Positions 50,101 through 63,299 of a DNA stretch of 64,000 nucleotides are shown piece by piece. The notes under the pieces are model-generated. The model was not told the DNA's origin, ran no database searches, and saw only the letters and a list, made by a program, of their open reading frames with translations. The stretch covers positions 62,001 through 126,000 of the forward strand of contig JADWOT020001583.1 of NCBI GenBank assembly GCA_036345935.2, written 5' to 3'. The stretch is from Taenia hydatigena. Its lineage: Eukaryota > Platyhelminthes > Cestoda > Cyclophyllidea > Taeniidae. Numbering within the stretch: the stretch's first letter is position 1; each line of letters opens with the position of its first letter. A program made the position numbers and the translations under genes.

Positions 50101-53100
50101 CCTATACACATGGAATCGTTAAAGCTTCTGGCCTCTAAAGGCGGTGATCCGACTCCTCTTTGGAACAGACAGTCTCAAACAGCCAACGACTTTAAAAAAG
50201 ATCCCTGACACTAGCTGAAAGTCATTGAGAGTGTGATGTTTCAAAGCCCTCCTTCAACCAACGCTTCCGTGAGTCACCAGCACTGTTTCCATAGGGCATG
50301 CTACTGGCGACCTTGGGCTGCAACTGCATCGACAATGCTAATATTCCACTCAGTGGCAATCTAAAGGCGACTATTTTGTTTGGAATAATATTACTGCTTG
50401 GCATCCAAAACGCAAATCAAAGGTTGTTATTATACTTAAAACCCTTAATCAATGCGTTTTGTATGACAGGTTCCGCAGCTCATTATTCTATTCTAAAATG
50501 AAAACATTCGACAACAACTTGTTTACAAGTTCATTACAATCCACATTAGGGCATTCGATTGCCTTACTTGTAAGGGTGGATTACTGTCTCTAACACAATT
50601 TAAACAGGCGTGCCGTTTGTGGTGAGCCTTTTAAGTTGCCTCGAGGCACCAAAATAAATACATACGAAAGCAGTGCAAAGAATGCATCATGTTTGTGCTT
50701 TTCAACAATATTTAAAATTCCTGAGTGCATGACATGCACAAAAAGCGGCAGCGCTAAGGCACGCGGTCCATAATTATTCTAGAACAAGGTGCACAAAGCT
50801 GAAGACGACTTTTTTGTTTTAACAGTTTGCAGTTAAAAATGGCTTTTAGTGAAGTTGCTGCCAATTATGATGCACGATCAGCCGTTGACAAAGCGCGAAG
50901 GCCTCTTTGATGTCACGTTAAATAGGGGTTTACCTGCTTTCCCACCGCTTTTAAATTTTTCTTTTAAGCACAACAGCGAATAAATTTAACTAAATATCAT
51001 TGATTAGCCCCATGCAACATCCGCTATCCAGTACTCTCAAGGCTGTCATTTTATTCATACAATATTTGCTGCATCTATTTGTCTTACGCAGAATGTTTCC
51101 TTCTCGCAATAGCAAATTTATTGAAAACTAAAAGGAACAAATAGTGTCAGAGGTATCTTAGTTTTGCGTTTCGTTTCTTTATGTTCTTTACTCTTCCAAT
51201 CTTTATGCGTGCATTCCTATAGTGAGTCGGTTTTCCTTTGATTTCTACTTTGGTATGTTAGTACACACTGCTGCAAATGCTCCGACCCCACTCAAACCGT
51301 GGTCCCCTCTCCCTCTACCACGTACACTCTCTTTGCAACAGTCGACGTCAGCAGATGCAACTTCTTTGTTATTCCGACACTGTCGACACCTTCGGAGTCA
51401 CGATGAGGATCCATTTTTAGAGGCGTATATTTCCTTCGTAAGGGGTGTTATGGCATAATAGTCGAGACCGTTGGTGAAATGCGTTAATAATTGAATAGAG
51501 AGAGCTACTGCATCCTCGTTATTTCGCAGGGGTAGTGCCTAAGTTTATGCTTGAATCTGCTGGATTTCTCCATGTCATGACAAGAAAATCGGCATCCATC
51601 ACAGCGCTTTTGCTGATCCACGCTTAATTGTTTGTAGAGATAAGCAATAGTATGACTGCACCACTGGATTTCATCGAATGCTGCTTCCCTGGCACCCACT
51701 CACTTAACCACACGCCTAAAAAATTAAAGATGGTAAAGCCTTGCATGATGCTACTGACATGGATGCTCAAAAGGAGAGCTTGATCTGAAGGGAATCCCCA
51801 TCAAATTAAAAATCAATGCTATATGGTATGGAGCACGGGGAAGGTGATTGGTGTCTGGCCGTAGAAACAACAGAGACTTTTCTAAAATCCAATTCCGCTG
51901 TTCCGTATGAGATCTGGGTGGTGATTTGGCTCCAAAAGGGTAACAGTGAGGTATCACGCGAGGATTTCTAGAAAGAGACAAAGAGGGGAGAAAAGAGAAA
52001 ATGCTTACCCATCATGGCCAAGCTGAAAGAAAGATGCCACAGGACAAATGCGGGCTCGATTTAGGCGCCTTACATCTGCATTGACACTTGCACTGCCATC
52101 AGTCGTAAGCACTAAAAGACACTCCAAAGTTGCGTACAATTGCTATGCTGCCTAGCTAATTAGCATGTCAACCAAGTTTCAGTGTTTTTTTTGGTTAGGC
52201 TGCTGACACTACAAGTCTGCTTTCACACATTGCATCAAACGAAGAGCTCAATGCTCCAATCCTGTGTTCCTAGGTTTAAGCCAAAGCATCTCAACGCGTC
52301 AATTTCGACGCTTTTTTGCTTGCATACAGACAGGCGGTTGCGGCCTATCTCTTACAGTGCAAATGCAGTTCTACAATGTGAGTTGAGGCTTACACACTTG
52401 TGGCCATGATTTTGCCGAAGTGTGTTGCCCAGAAAGATGACAGATTTCATACTAGGTGGGGCGGGGCCCACAAGCCTGTGCCAACAGTGATGCAGTAAGG
52501 CCGAAGGAGACACTCCAACCCCGTCCAAATATGCAAACCTGTACATGGATGTGGTCGTTATGGTAAAATTTTCCGCTGAGTGCAGCATGCAACAAATGCG
52601 AGGGAATGCTGGTTGAAGATGGAAATTCACCGGAATATACTAACAAATTAAAGCCGACTTGGAAAATAGAAAAGATGCCTGGAGAACAAGTCACTAAATT
52701 GACCTCATTGCAGTCGTTTATATAGTCAACAAATAAGTAGGCGAAAGAACGGGTTGCATGGAGTTGTTCGGATTTAAACCACAAGGCCGTGTAGATGTGT
52801 ATATGGCCTCTCTGTTGACTCTTATCCAGCCACTCCTCCAATCATAAGTCAGAAAGTGACGTAGGAGATAACTCTTAAGGCTTCTTTAACGTTTTCTTAG
52901 CAACAAATTCTCTCTCTATTTTCCATACTCTTTGGCATGATTGTATAAATTAATAGAGATTTCAAAAGATAAGTTGTTTTCTTACCTTCCATGTGGGAAG
53001 CACCATGTTGAAGCTCGCTCCTCTAATCACTGGCTGTTTAAGTGCACGAACGAGTGAGAAAGGGAAGGGCAGCGGCGGCGAGTAAATGACTCTAGTAGTG

Positions 53101-53599
53101 ACATTGCGTCTACACATAGCTCCTACGTCCTTGCAATAACACTGAAATGAAGGGAAGACTTAGGTTAAGAGTAGCAAATATGGGGAAATAGCGAATTTGC
53201 GTGAGAGCGACGCACGGATGAATCGTGGATATAAGAACGAGGAAGCAAGAGCAGATGTGGAAAAATTGAATTGCTTACAATGCTGCAAACGATAAAGAGG
53301 GGAGAAAAATGACCGAAAACCATTAAACATATTTTCTGCTCTATCGATTTACAAATGCACTGCCTGATTGGATCCAATCGACTTTCCTTCCTTTGTCCCA
53401 TATTCTCACACACCCGTATCGTCACTGTTTAAATCTTAATCAGTTTATCTTCGCTATCAGTGCACATGCCCTCTCTTCTCTATATTTTCCTTCCATTGCC
53501 ATGTTTTCTTAGTTTTCCCTGCCACTGTAGACTATTTACAATTTGGCCACAATTACATTGTCAGATTCTGTAACAAGAAATACTGCAAGAATTTACAAG

Positions 53600-54350
53600 C
53601 TAATACAAGCCGCTGACTTTAAATTGTGTGCAATATTTGGTCAAAGTCGATAAAAATGAGTGCATCTTTATGCCAGCAGTCCCTCGGCTTTCCTTTTCAA
53701 AATGAAGACCATAATCACCAGCCACACCCAACTTGCCCGATTTTAAAACATAAACTGCCGCTATCTCTTGCGGACGGTAATTAGCTGCTGATTCCTGATT
53801 CTAATTAATTTAAGGTCTAAAGAAGGAGAAAAAGAATTTTGCCTTATATCTTTGCTAAAAATATTTATAGAATGAAATATACATCTAATTCCCAATTAAA
53901 ATCAATTTTTGTCCCAGAGGGACCGGACTTGTGCCCGTGTCATCCTAGGCGCTCTAACCATCGACCAAACCTTAGTTTCACAATGCAATACCGCAAATAA
54001 TAGCTTAGTAAAATAAGCTGCTATGGTATAATTCCAACTGTATCCAGATCTATACAGACAGAATATGGCGTAGCTATGCGTGCTTGTGCTTTTCAAGCCT
54101 TCTTTGCCAACTGGGCCTCTTGTTTATGGGCCAGATCCAAGTCTCGATTGCATAACATGAAAAATATCAGACTACCAGCTTCCAGGTGCAAAAACTCAAA
54201 TTGCTTAGTATTCAAAACGCAACTTACAGGGTTAGGCATTGCAGTGATTCGTATAAAGCAATTTTGTCGCGCATTAATGGTTAAAATTTGAGAGCAAGTT
54301 GTGATGCTGAATCATCTAGTAAGTAGCTGTTGTTAACTATTCCCGTAAGG
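53600..54350 (-). repeat. Old dispersed duplicate B, copy in right arm
   Basis: Mirror image of 35,720-36,500 and therefore an inverted relative of 17,870-19,260. It exists here because of the arm duplication and is not an independent insertion. Confidence 0.6.
53910..53972 (-). tRNA. tRNA-like fragment or SINE head (right arm)
   Basis: Mirror of 36,118-36,180 with the same near-consensus A-box and worn B-box on the minus strand. It is not thought to be functional. Confidence 0.4.
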
Positions 54351-54819
54351 GGCATGATAGGAAGCCATAAAATGCAATTCCTTCTCACCTCAGTTAAGTG
54401 CGGCGTAATGCCAAAGGCAGCATTCGGTTTTCAAAGTAATCGCCAAAGAGTCTAAGCTTAGCAACTTATGCTCCTGCAAAATTCATATCCCTCAAAGTCA
54501 CTTTCATTGGGCAATTTCCAGTATATCAGATAAATCTTTAATAAATATAGCCTTTTTTTAACAAAATCATGGCATTTAAACGTATCAATGGATGCAAAAT
54601 ACTAACGGAGCAAGAAGCAGTTAGCGCTAGCGACCTTGAAACCGCCAGGCAAATTACTTAACTCAAAATCTTGTTTTGCTTAAAAAATATGCCATCAGCA
54701 GTGAACTTGTCTTAGAAATTGCAAATATTATGTTAAATTGTTTTAATTTTCAGAAGATGCGTGATTTATGCATGGCAAAATGAGCACGTCGCAGACAATT
54801 TCTAAATAAAAACCTATAA

Positions 54820-54985
54820 TAGTGTTTTGAGGCTCCCTCGAAGGCAAAAGAATGTAGAATGCTAGGGTAGGATATTTACATTCAACGGACAGAGGGAAAT
54901 AAGCTGCTGGCATGGCCCAGTGGCCAGTCCTCGCAGCTAGGGCGAGATGGCCAGCCCTGTGACCCTGACCAAAACCGGTATTACA
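54820..54985 (-). mobile_element. Solo LTR-like fragment (right arm)
   Basis: Mirror of the solo LTR at 35,105-35,270, on the minus strand here. Confidence 0.55.
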
Positions 54986-55085
54986 AGCAAAAGAGTACTA
55001 CATCTATCGTTATTGCATGCATGTGTCCATGTTTGGTAAAAGTTTGAAGTTGTTTGCTTTTTTTTAATTTTGTCTTTAATTTGGA

Positions 55086-55359
55086 TGTGACAACAATGTT
55101 TCTTAATTACTCATTTTAAATATCGCTTCTTCTTCATATCAGGAAATAAAATACTCCAGCTTCACTATGACTATGGTTGTCCATTGTTTGTTTGGCAACC
55201 GGTCTCGTTTGCATTCACTTGGGTGGTCGCTTAGCCCTAGCCGAGTAGGCTAATCGCCAGGCCATGCCAGGCATCTTCTCCCCTCTGTCTATTAAATACA
55301 CATATTTTGGCCTCGTATTTTGCCTTCTTTTACCCTTGAGGAAGTCTTGAGACGCTACA
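55086..55359 (+). mobile_element. LTR-like repeat, 5' copy (right arm)
   Basis: Mirror of 34,731-35,004. In this orientation the TG start, the poly(A)-signal region near 55,286 and the CTACA end are directly readable, with the primer-binding-site match TGGTAGCAGC starting at 55,361. Confidence 0.6.
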
Positions 55360-55360
55360 T

Positions 55361-55835
55361 TGGTAGCAGCGAAGGGTGGGTTTAACTATAATAATTTTCA
55401 ATCCCAATCTATACCGCTTCTGACAAATTTTAGTTGTGCGGAAAAAGCGCATGTGCTGCAAGTGGGAGAATCTCTGTCATCACATAACAGAAGGGCTGGG
55501 ACTGCATCCGCCTTCGGCAACTACCCCATCTTCGTGTTTTGCAAAAAAGCCACTAGTAACTGAAGAGACACTACCTGTGAACGAACCGCGAAAGTATCGT
55601 TCCAGAGATTCCTCTAATGCAACTGATCGATGTACTAATGTCTCACCATGGACAAGCTGATGCTCTGCATAACCTCTTTCTCCAAATTTAGTTCCCAACC
55701 TAGACCCAACTCCAAGTTCAGTCGAGGCGCCAGTAGGGATCAGTGACATTGTGGTCTGGCATCTCCTTATTTGCGTTCCGACTCCAATGAATGGCGCTGT
55801 TGGCTCGTGGGTGTTTCTTCCAGCACTGATTACGT
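55361..55835 (+). mobile_element. Short internal region with primer-binding-site match (right arm)
   Basis: Mirror of 34,255-34,730. It begins with the initiator-Met-type primer-binding-site match and contains no recognisable retroelement protein. Confidence 0.5.
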
Positions 55836-56091
55836 TGTGATAGTTAACGTGGGAAGCTTACCAAGGGAAGCGCCAGGGAGGACGCTCAAATGAAGAGAAG
55901 AGCTATGTAAAGCTTTCTGTGCTTAACTGCCGATTTCGATTACGTTCTTTAGGTGGCCATGTCACCTTAGCAAGAAAAGCTGGCCTCCAAGCCATTCCAG
56001 CGGCTCTGTTCCCTCTGTTTACTGAATAAATATGTATTCAGCTAAGATATTATGCCTTCTTTCGCTTCCAAGAAAGTCTTGGAAAGCTACA
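55836..56091 (+). mobile_element. LTR-like repeat, 3' copy (right arm)
   Basis: Mirror of 33,999-34,254, running from TGTGATAGTTAACG to GGAAAGCTACA with AATAAA inside CTGAATAAATATG near 56,023. Confidence 0.6.
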
Positions 56092-58203
56092 GCTGTCTTT
56101 GAAACGTAAGGTTATGCGGATGAAATTCCCTTGTTCTTCCTCATTTCCTTTTCTTTTTTCTTTTAAGCCCATCGAATCATTCATAACAATGAACTCGTCA
56201 TCGATCTCCTTCTCCTTATAAAGTAGTCTCTATATCAGTCTCATTTTCCTGCAAATGTGCATGTTTATTCCTCATTTGGTAGTCATTCCATTCCTTCCAA
56301 ATGCTAGTCTAATGCAAGTATATCTTGTTAGTTTTTACATTATCATCCAGTATGCCTTCATATCTTCGCCTCATTTTCCAAATTATTACACTTATTTTCT
56401 GCATTTCTCTTTCTCCACTGCACCTCACCATTATTATCCACGCTATAAATACTCAACTGCTTTTCGAGCATTATTTAGCAAAGGTTTCAACATCGTGCTT
56501 TAGCATTCTTGTTTTTAAACTCATTCGACTCTCACTCCATATGTGCATAGTTTTCTTTTTATTGTCCACATTTGCCTCGCAATTGCGTCCCATCAGTGTG
56601 ACATTATGATATTCTCAAGGTCGTCGAAGTTCTCATATTTAGGAACAAAGCTCTTAATTATAAAGTAACAAAGAAACAACACGAATTCGCTTTAATCAAA
56701 TTTAAATATGTTACTTTGCATCATACTTTACATGCCTCCAGCTCGTAAAACAATGTAACGCCATGTATTGTTCTTCAAAATAATTCGCCCAATACTTAAC
56801 CATTATAAGGATGTGAAAACAATTTTTTCAAAATTTCCTGTCTATCTTAACAGCATTAGTTCCTAGAACCCAGAAGGCAGCTACCAATTTCATAGCCAGT
56901 GCCTACTTTAGCTGATGCGAGTCCAGCTTCATAGGAGAGCTTTACGGAATCCTTCTTAACTGGCGATTCTTTAATCCACTTGCATTGTAACATGTATCAA
57001 ATGGCTCTACTATGTTCAAAGCCAACAGTGAACAATTAGAGGGGGAAACCCCTGTTCTGTCGACAAGGTAAAGACACAGCGCAAAGAACTTCAGGCACAA
57101 TAACGGATGTTACTTGAATCCATTCAACAAATGGCCGCCTGCCACAAACTCTATCTCATCTGACCTTTTTGTTCGCCATACTATTCAAATTCACGTAGTT
57201 GCTTAATCGTGGTGCTAGGCGTCACGTCCATTTAAAGGTACCGCGTGCTGAACTGACAAACTGACGCCTGCACCTGTACAGAGCACTTGAAAGCATCTTG
57301 TTTTTTCTTAAACACATTCTGTCCTCCTCATACCCACCCGCCCACCTACAAGGTACGCGTTCACCATCTTTCAAAGCCATTTTCAAGGCTGAGTAGTAGC
57401 ATCCCACTTTTGACTATTCGCGGCACACTTAGCAGTAGGATTCAAGCACCAAATGGAGACGGTAATTCAAATTGCGCTTCACTCGCGTCAGTAAACTGCA
57501 AACCAACAAAACTAAAACACTTTTACATCTGTTGAGGTAAAACATGCCGCAGCCGTCCTTTGTCCAAAAAATGAACCGCGGTTGCGCAATGGAACATCTC
57601 CATCACCAATTAATACATAGCGCTGCAGCGCCCTCAACTTTTCTCCTCCCCGGAGACGAAGACGTCATACTCTGATAGAATACATGCACATGTATTTAGC
57701 ATACCAACAATCCACTCCATTAAGATACAACGACGAGACAAATAGAAGGTCCCATCGCTAAAATCTGCCATCCAACAAACCACTAGCGCATTGCATAGTC
57801 GCCTTCGCCTTGTTCAGTACCGTCCTCCATGCTCTCCTCGGCAAGAGTACTGCGTCGTCAGCCACCTCATCTTCCAAGATGTAAGCGAATTCCGCATGGA
57901 ATGGGACAATGTGTTAGCCACCGCGCGTTTCCATGACCAGTGGAGGAAATACGAACCTAAAAGCAAAAGGTCACACACCAGTCAGCTATGCAGCAACACT
58001 ACAACTATAGTGATAGAATAATCAAGATTTGATATGCCTATCAGTCTAAAACCCAATATCACATCGCAAACATGCAAAGACAAGCCCAACCACTTGCCTT
58101 AGGCAACGAAACTACACTCAATGCCATTGACTGGTAGATGACCGTTAGCACACTGACGCAGAAAAGAATCCCAAATAGTACAATTTCATGTGGCATAAGC
58201 TGC

Positions 58204-59099
58204 TGAGGTGACCTCCATGATACTGGTACGATCTATTTGCGACGCCTATTCAAAAGTGCTTTACATTCAAGGGTTCATTGCTCCTTTTCTTCCTTTTGAT
58301 ACTTTAGATTCTGGAGACAAATTTAAGTGGCAAAATAGGCATAAAATCACAAAACTTAATCATATCTCGGCCCATCTTTACTAGTGATTTTTCAGATAGA
58401 TGGTATAACAAATTAAGGATTCTGCTTAAAGCCAATGTAGCATTTTGGGATTTTTGAATAAGCAAGTTAGCACACTGATTAGAAGAGGATCGCGATCTCC
58501 GCTGCCAGTGGGGATAAAACATGCCACAGTGCTAAATGACTTTTCGCATTTATCCTGATGAGGATCACTGCTCGGTACTCCTTATATCCTCACCCTTAGC
58601 CAGTAAGTTTAATTTGTAGTTTCATGATGTGAATTACGAATAATGCGAAATGAGCAAAAACGATATCTTTATAAAGTCCCAATGAAGCCATCAATTACGA
58701 GGCTGTACTTAAAACTGGGCATGTGAATTTATTTCAGCAGTTGAAAGTCATTTTACACGCACTCAGCTGTCAACAATATAAACAGAAGCAGTTATCTGGT
58801 GTTGCATGTCTTAGCATTGAAGTGGCTTACAGAGACAATCAAACACGCGCAAGAAGGTAGTCCGCTTACAAATCACCTGCCTATTGTTCATGAGCCCACG
58901 GGTTAGCCGATAGTGCACATGTCCGCGTTTGTAAGGTTACACGCCCACCTGATGTCCTCAATGTCTTTACATTGGCCCTCATTTTTTATCGTATGATTAC
59001 GCCCTCTTCGTGTTTCCTTTATTTTAAAATGGATGAGAAGCAAGCCGCTTACTCGATTTATGCATTCATTGTCGATTGGCGTGGGTTGATTTTGCCATC
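58204..59099. other. No feature seen; right flank of the palindrome
   Basis: Unique-looking AT-rich DNA beyond the outer right breakpoint. It shows no resemblance to the left flank (31.5-31.9 kb), so the breakpoints are not inside a longer common repeat. Confidence 0.5.
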
Positions 59100-59440
59100 T
59101 GCTGGTTCTGCTGACTTTAGTACGCCAACTATAGCTTCGATTATCAGAACTCGCATTAAGCACAGAGAATCTAGCCGGTTTCTAGAAACTCCATTAAATT
59201 CGGTGACATGGGTCTTGATCGACGGTGCAGTATACTGAAGTTTTGCGGAAGGATAAGCTGCTTACTCTCGTGGGGAAGGTCTTAAAGGCCAATGGAAGGG
59301 TCCGAAGACAATGCTCTGAAGCAAAGATACAGCCTCTAGGTGTCGAATTTGTTCGTGCGGCTAAACAGGTAGTCAAAAGAAGCGTCAGGCTGCTATGCGA
59401 GTTTATTTTATTTCAATTAAGGCGTGGTCTTTAGAGAATG
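59100..59440 (+). other. Exon-like GC-richer patch, identity unresolved
   Basis: An open frame gives EVLRKDKLLTLVGKVLKA and then a basic stretch. Two readings compete. It resembles the small-domain helix of class III aminotransferases such as 4-aminobutyrate aminotransferase (EV..IK+D.LL..V....GKVL), with an ACATGG upstream where that family has NTWxGDP. It also resembles a shortened H2A (LLRKGNYAERVG, then AGN, then I-P). GCTAAACAG|GTAGTC near 59,368 could be a donor site. Neither family match extends far enough to decide and a chance frame is possible. Confidence 0.2.
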
Positions 59441-60105
59441 ATTTGCCGAGATATGGGGCTATCATGTAATCTAAGCAATTCTGCAGGCATGAAATTTCGC
59501 ACAGCAAATATTATGGCGCCTCACAGCGTAGTATAGACGAGATGGCAGTAAGTGTCAGACTGCCTGTATATCCGCACTGATTGTTGGGTTATTTCCAGTT
59601 GTGCCAATCGACACTTCATTTCATTACTTAATCAAGTTGCATGCATATAATCGCAAAGAACTGTCAACTGACGTTTCTACCACTAACGGCAAGGTAATGA
59701 ACGTACTTCTTCAAGTCGTGCTGTGCCTTCCCTCAAAAAACCATTTTGCTGCTGCCATTGTGCTCAATCTAATGGAAATTTTAATTAAATATTTTGCTTC
59801 GCTTTTCTCTACAGCAAACTTTTAGCGGAACCTGCAGTTACTTAGGAAGAAGATTAGCCGCTTATGATCGTTTAATCAAGGCCCAAACCACGATTTGAAA
59901 TTGAAATTGAAATTGTCTGCTGGTCACAGGTTCAACCTCATCGACCACACGACCCTTCTGAGTTGTGGCACTTGATACATATGTTACAGCGTGTCCGTAG
60001 TCTAATGCAGGGGAAAGAAATATCTGTTGAGTAGATCAACCCCTAATCTTGCATTGTTCGCTCTAAAGTTTCAGCGCTGGTTTCTGCAAGCACTTCAACC
60101 GACCG
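59441..60105. other. No gene; short TTGAAA repeat
   Basis: AT-rich DNA with a 74-codon frame lacking motifs. A TTGAAA hexamer repeats three and a half times at 59,894-59,914. Confidence 0.5.
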
Positions 60106-61702
60106 ATCTACATCCACCGATTTTATCGTTCCTGATCTATTTAATTCCATGATTAAGTTGCTCTTCTTGACCATTTTTAAGCCCATGCAGTTGCCCACTC
60201 AAAATAGTGCAGCTTGTCACATAGATGATGATCGATGTATCTCTAGGACAGGCATTCTTACCAGAGTACTTAACACACTGGCTTCCACGATCCAATGTTC
60301 TATGACTGCACGGTGTGCGTGTATATGCACGGATCGCTTTGAGACTGAACGAAGGCCATTCCACCGCCTTACAATGCACTAATAAGTACGCGTGTGTGGA
60401 TCGTGAGTGCAAGTAAGTTATCTAGAACCGAAACCGTCTCAGATCTGCTTCATTTTGTTGGCAACTCCTATAACGAATTATGAATTCGCAGTGACGACCG
60501 ACGAAATACCTTCATACGTTCTGCTCAAATCAGCATATGCTAGAAAACTTCCGTGAAAGAAAGAATTTACTCAGCAAATCTAGCAAGAATTGGGATAGTG
60601 CTGTAATTTTTCACCGCATCAAAGTAAAATCAGCTTATGCTGTTGGGCAGACACGCTCGCTTCATTAATATTATAGCTGCTGACCTCTCTACATATTCGT
60701 GTTTTCGTCAAATCATCTTCGTGATGAGCATGACTTTGCTCAGCTTAATTATGTGACGTGTGCGAGGGTAGACCAAAGCTTGTAAAAGTGGCCCGTACGT
60801 GCTACTGCTCGATTTGTATGGCTTCTTGTGAGATGCAGATGCAATCAATCCCTCGAGTAAGGTTGAGTTGGCGAAGCTCACTGCGACTGGCTCATTTTGC
60901 CAACTTACAATTGTTAACCCACCGAAAGATGGTCAATTGTGCAAAAAGAAGTTCTTACTTGACCAGCTTGTCATGTGTCACATTAACTGGGCTTCAGCAT
61001 CGCTTTGATAAAAACAGTTTGATGGAATTTGAAAGAAATAGTTGGTGATTAGGTTGAATGGCACCCGTCAATTTCATCAGAAGTTCATATTGCTAGAATC
61101 AAGAGAAGAGAGGAATTAAAGGCGTAATGTTTGACTCTGATAGGCGAAATCCTGCCGAGTTTCGGCTATTAAGCCATTACAATTTGTTTTTAAAAGTGCG
61201 CCTACATTTACTATTTAGATTTGTATCATGCATGTAGTGAGCATTGGTAGACAACATTTACAAAAATCTGAAAGCGTATGGTCGAAGCCTTAAGAGCGGA
61301 CCAAAGAAGGCACAGCTTTATTCAAAGCTAACAAGAGATGAAAAGTATCGCTAGTAGAATGGTCCGCATGATCGCCTCCAACTTTGAGCAAAGGACAATA
61401 AAATTAAAGGGATATAAAGGGTTGCGAGTAAAATTATATTTTCAAACTTTCCTCCGCATTTGAAGTAAAGTTGATGAGTAAGCACTTATTTTGCTTGCTA
61501 CGCGGACAACATTTGTCTTAGCAATTCTAAATGTCGCTAAAATAATTTAGAATGTCCAAAAGTCAGAGTTAATGACCAAATTAAACTTACTCCAAAGCCA
61601 AACCGTTGCGTGCCGCAAGTTTCTTTATTTCACGACTTCACGCAACAATGCAAACAGCTAACAGCACGTTTGTTTCAACAACAAAGAAACTTCAGCGCCA
61701 TC
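60106..61702 (+). repeat. 1.6 kb tandem duplication, unit 1
   Basis: Starts at ATCTACATCCACCGATTTT and is followed directly by a second copy of the same 1.6 kb. The unit contains frames of 91 and 96 codons (60,137-60,412 minus; 60,758-61,048 plus) that recur unchanged or nearly so in unit 2, but I recognise no product and the duplication is too recent for that to be evidence of selection. The last ~90 bp belongs to old duplicate C. Confidence 0.95.
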
Positions 61703-63299
61703 ATCTACATCCACCGATTTTATCGTTCCTGATCTATTTAATTTATGATTAAGTTGCTCTTCTTGACCATTTAAGCCCATGCAGTTGCCCACTCAAAATA
61801 GTGCAGCTTGTCACATAGATGATGATCGATGTATCTCTAGGACAGGCATTCTTACCAGAGTACTTAGCACACTGGCTTCCACGATCCAATGTTCTATGAT
61901 TGCACGGTGTGCGTGTATATGCACGGATCGCTTTGAGACTGAACGAAGGCCATTCCACCGCCTTACAATGCACTAATAAGTACGCGTGTGTGGATCGTGA
62001 GTGCAAGTAAGTTATCTAGAACCGAAACCGTCTCAGATCTGCTTCATTTTGTTGGCAACTCCTATAACGAATTATGAATTTGCAGTGACGACCGACGAAA
62101 TACCTTCATACGTTCTGCTCAAATCAGCATATGCTAGAAAACTTCCGTGAAAGAAAGAATTTACTCAGCAAATCTAGCAAGAATTGGGATAGTGCTGTAA
62201 TTTTTCACCGCATCAAAGTAAAATCAGCTTATGCTGTTGGGCAGACACGCTCGCTTCATTAATATTATAGCTGCTGACCTCTCTACATATTCGTGTTTTC
62301 GTCAAATCTTCTTCGTGATGAGCATGACTTTGCTCAGCTTAATTATGTGACGTGTGCGAGGGTAGACCAAAGCTTGTAAAAGTGGCCCGTACGTGCTACT
62401 GCTCGATTTGTATGGCTTCTTGTGAGATGCAGATGCAATCAATCCCTCGAGTAAGGTTGAGTTGGCGAAGCTCACTGCGACTGGCTCATTTTGCCAACTT
62501 ACAATTGTTAACCCACCGCAAGATGGTCAATTGTGCAAAAAGAAGTTCTTACTTGACCAGCTTGTCATGTGTCACATTAACTGGGCTTCAGCATCGCTTT
62601 GATAAAAACAGTTTGATGGAATTTGAAAGAAATAGTTGGTGATTAGGTTGAATGGCACCCGTCAATTTCATCAGAAGTTCATATTGCTAGAATCAAGAGA
62701 AGAGAGGAATTAAAGGCGTAATGTTTGACTCTGATAGGCGAAATCCTGCCGAGTTTCGGCTATTAAGCTATTACAATTTGTTTTTAAAAGTGCGCCTACA
62801 TTTACTATTTAGATTTGTATCATGCATGTAGTGAGCATTGGTAGGCAACATTTACAAAAATCTGAAAGCGTATGGTCGAAGCCTTAAGAGCGGACCAAAG
62901 AAGGCACAGCTTTATTCAAAGCTAACAAGAGATGAAAAGTATCGCTAGTAGAATGGTCCGCATGATCGCCTCCAACTTTGAGCAAAGGACAATAAAATTA
63001 AAGGGATAAAAAGGGTTGCGAGTAAAATTATATTTTCAAACTTTCCTCCGCATTTGAAGTAAAGTTGATGAGTAAGCACTTATTTTGCTTGCTACGCGGA
63101 CAACATTTGTCTTAGCAATTCTAAATGTCGCTAAAATAATTTAGAATGTCCAAAAGTCAGAGTTAATGACCAAATTAAACTTACTCCAAAGCCAAACCGT
63201 TGCGTGCCGCAAGTTTCTTTATTTCACGACTTCACGCAACAATGCAAACAGCTAACAGCACGTTTGCTTCAACAACAAAGAAACTTCAGCGCCATCATC
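61703..63299 (+). repeat. 1.6 kb tandem duplication, unit 2
   Basis: Offset from unit 1 is 1,597 bp at the start and 1,594 bp further in, because a few bases are missing near 61,742 and 61,771. Only scattered substitutions separate the units, so the duplication is recent. The junction shows ATC-rich microhomology (CGCCATCATC at the end of a unit, ATCTACATC at its start). Confidence 0.95.

Larger units (their letters stand above)
48951..58203. repeat. Giant inverted repeat, right arm
   Basis: Reverse complement of 31,886-41,499. The inner edge lies at 48,951 (ACTGTTCATAAGAGGAAGG) and the outer edge at 58,203, just after GGCATAAGCTGC. The arm is about 360 bp shorter than the left arm because it lacks the 40,681-41,039 block. 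The outer ~8 kb is almost identical to the left arm. The innermost ~460 bp is the most diverged part. Confidence 0.97.
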
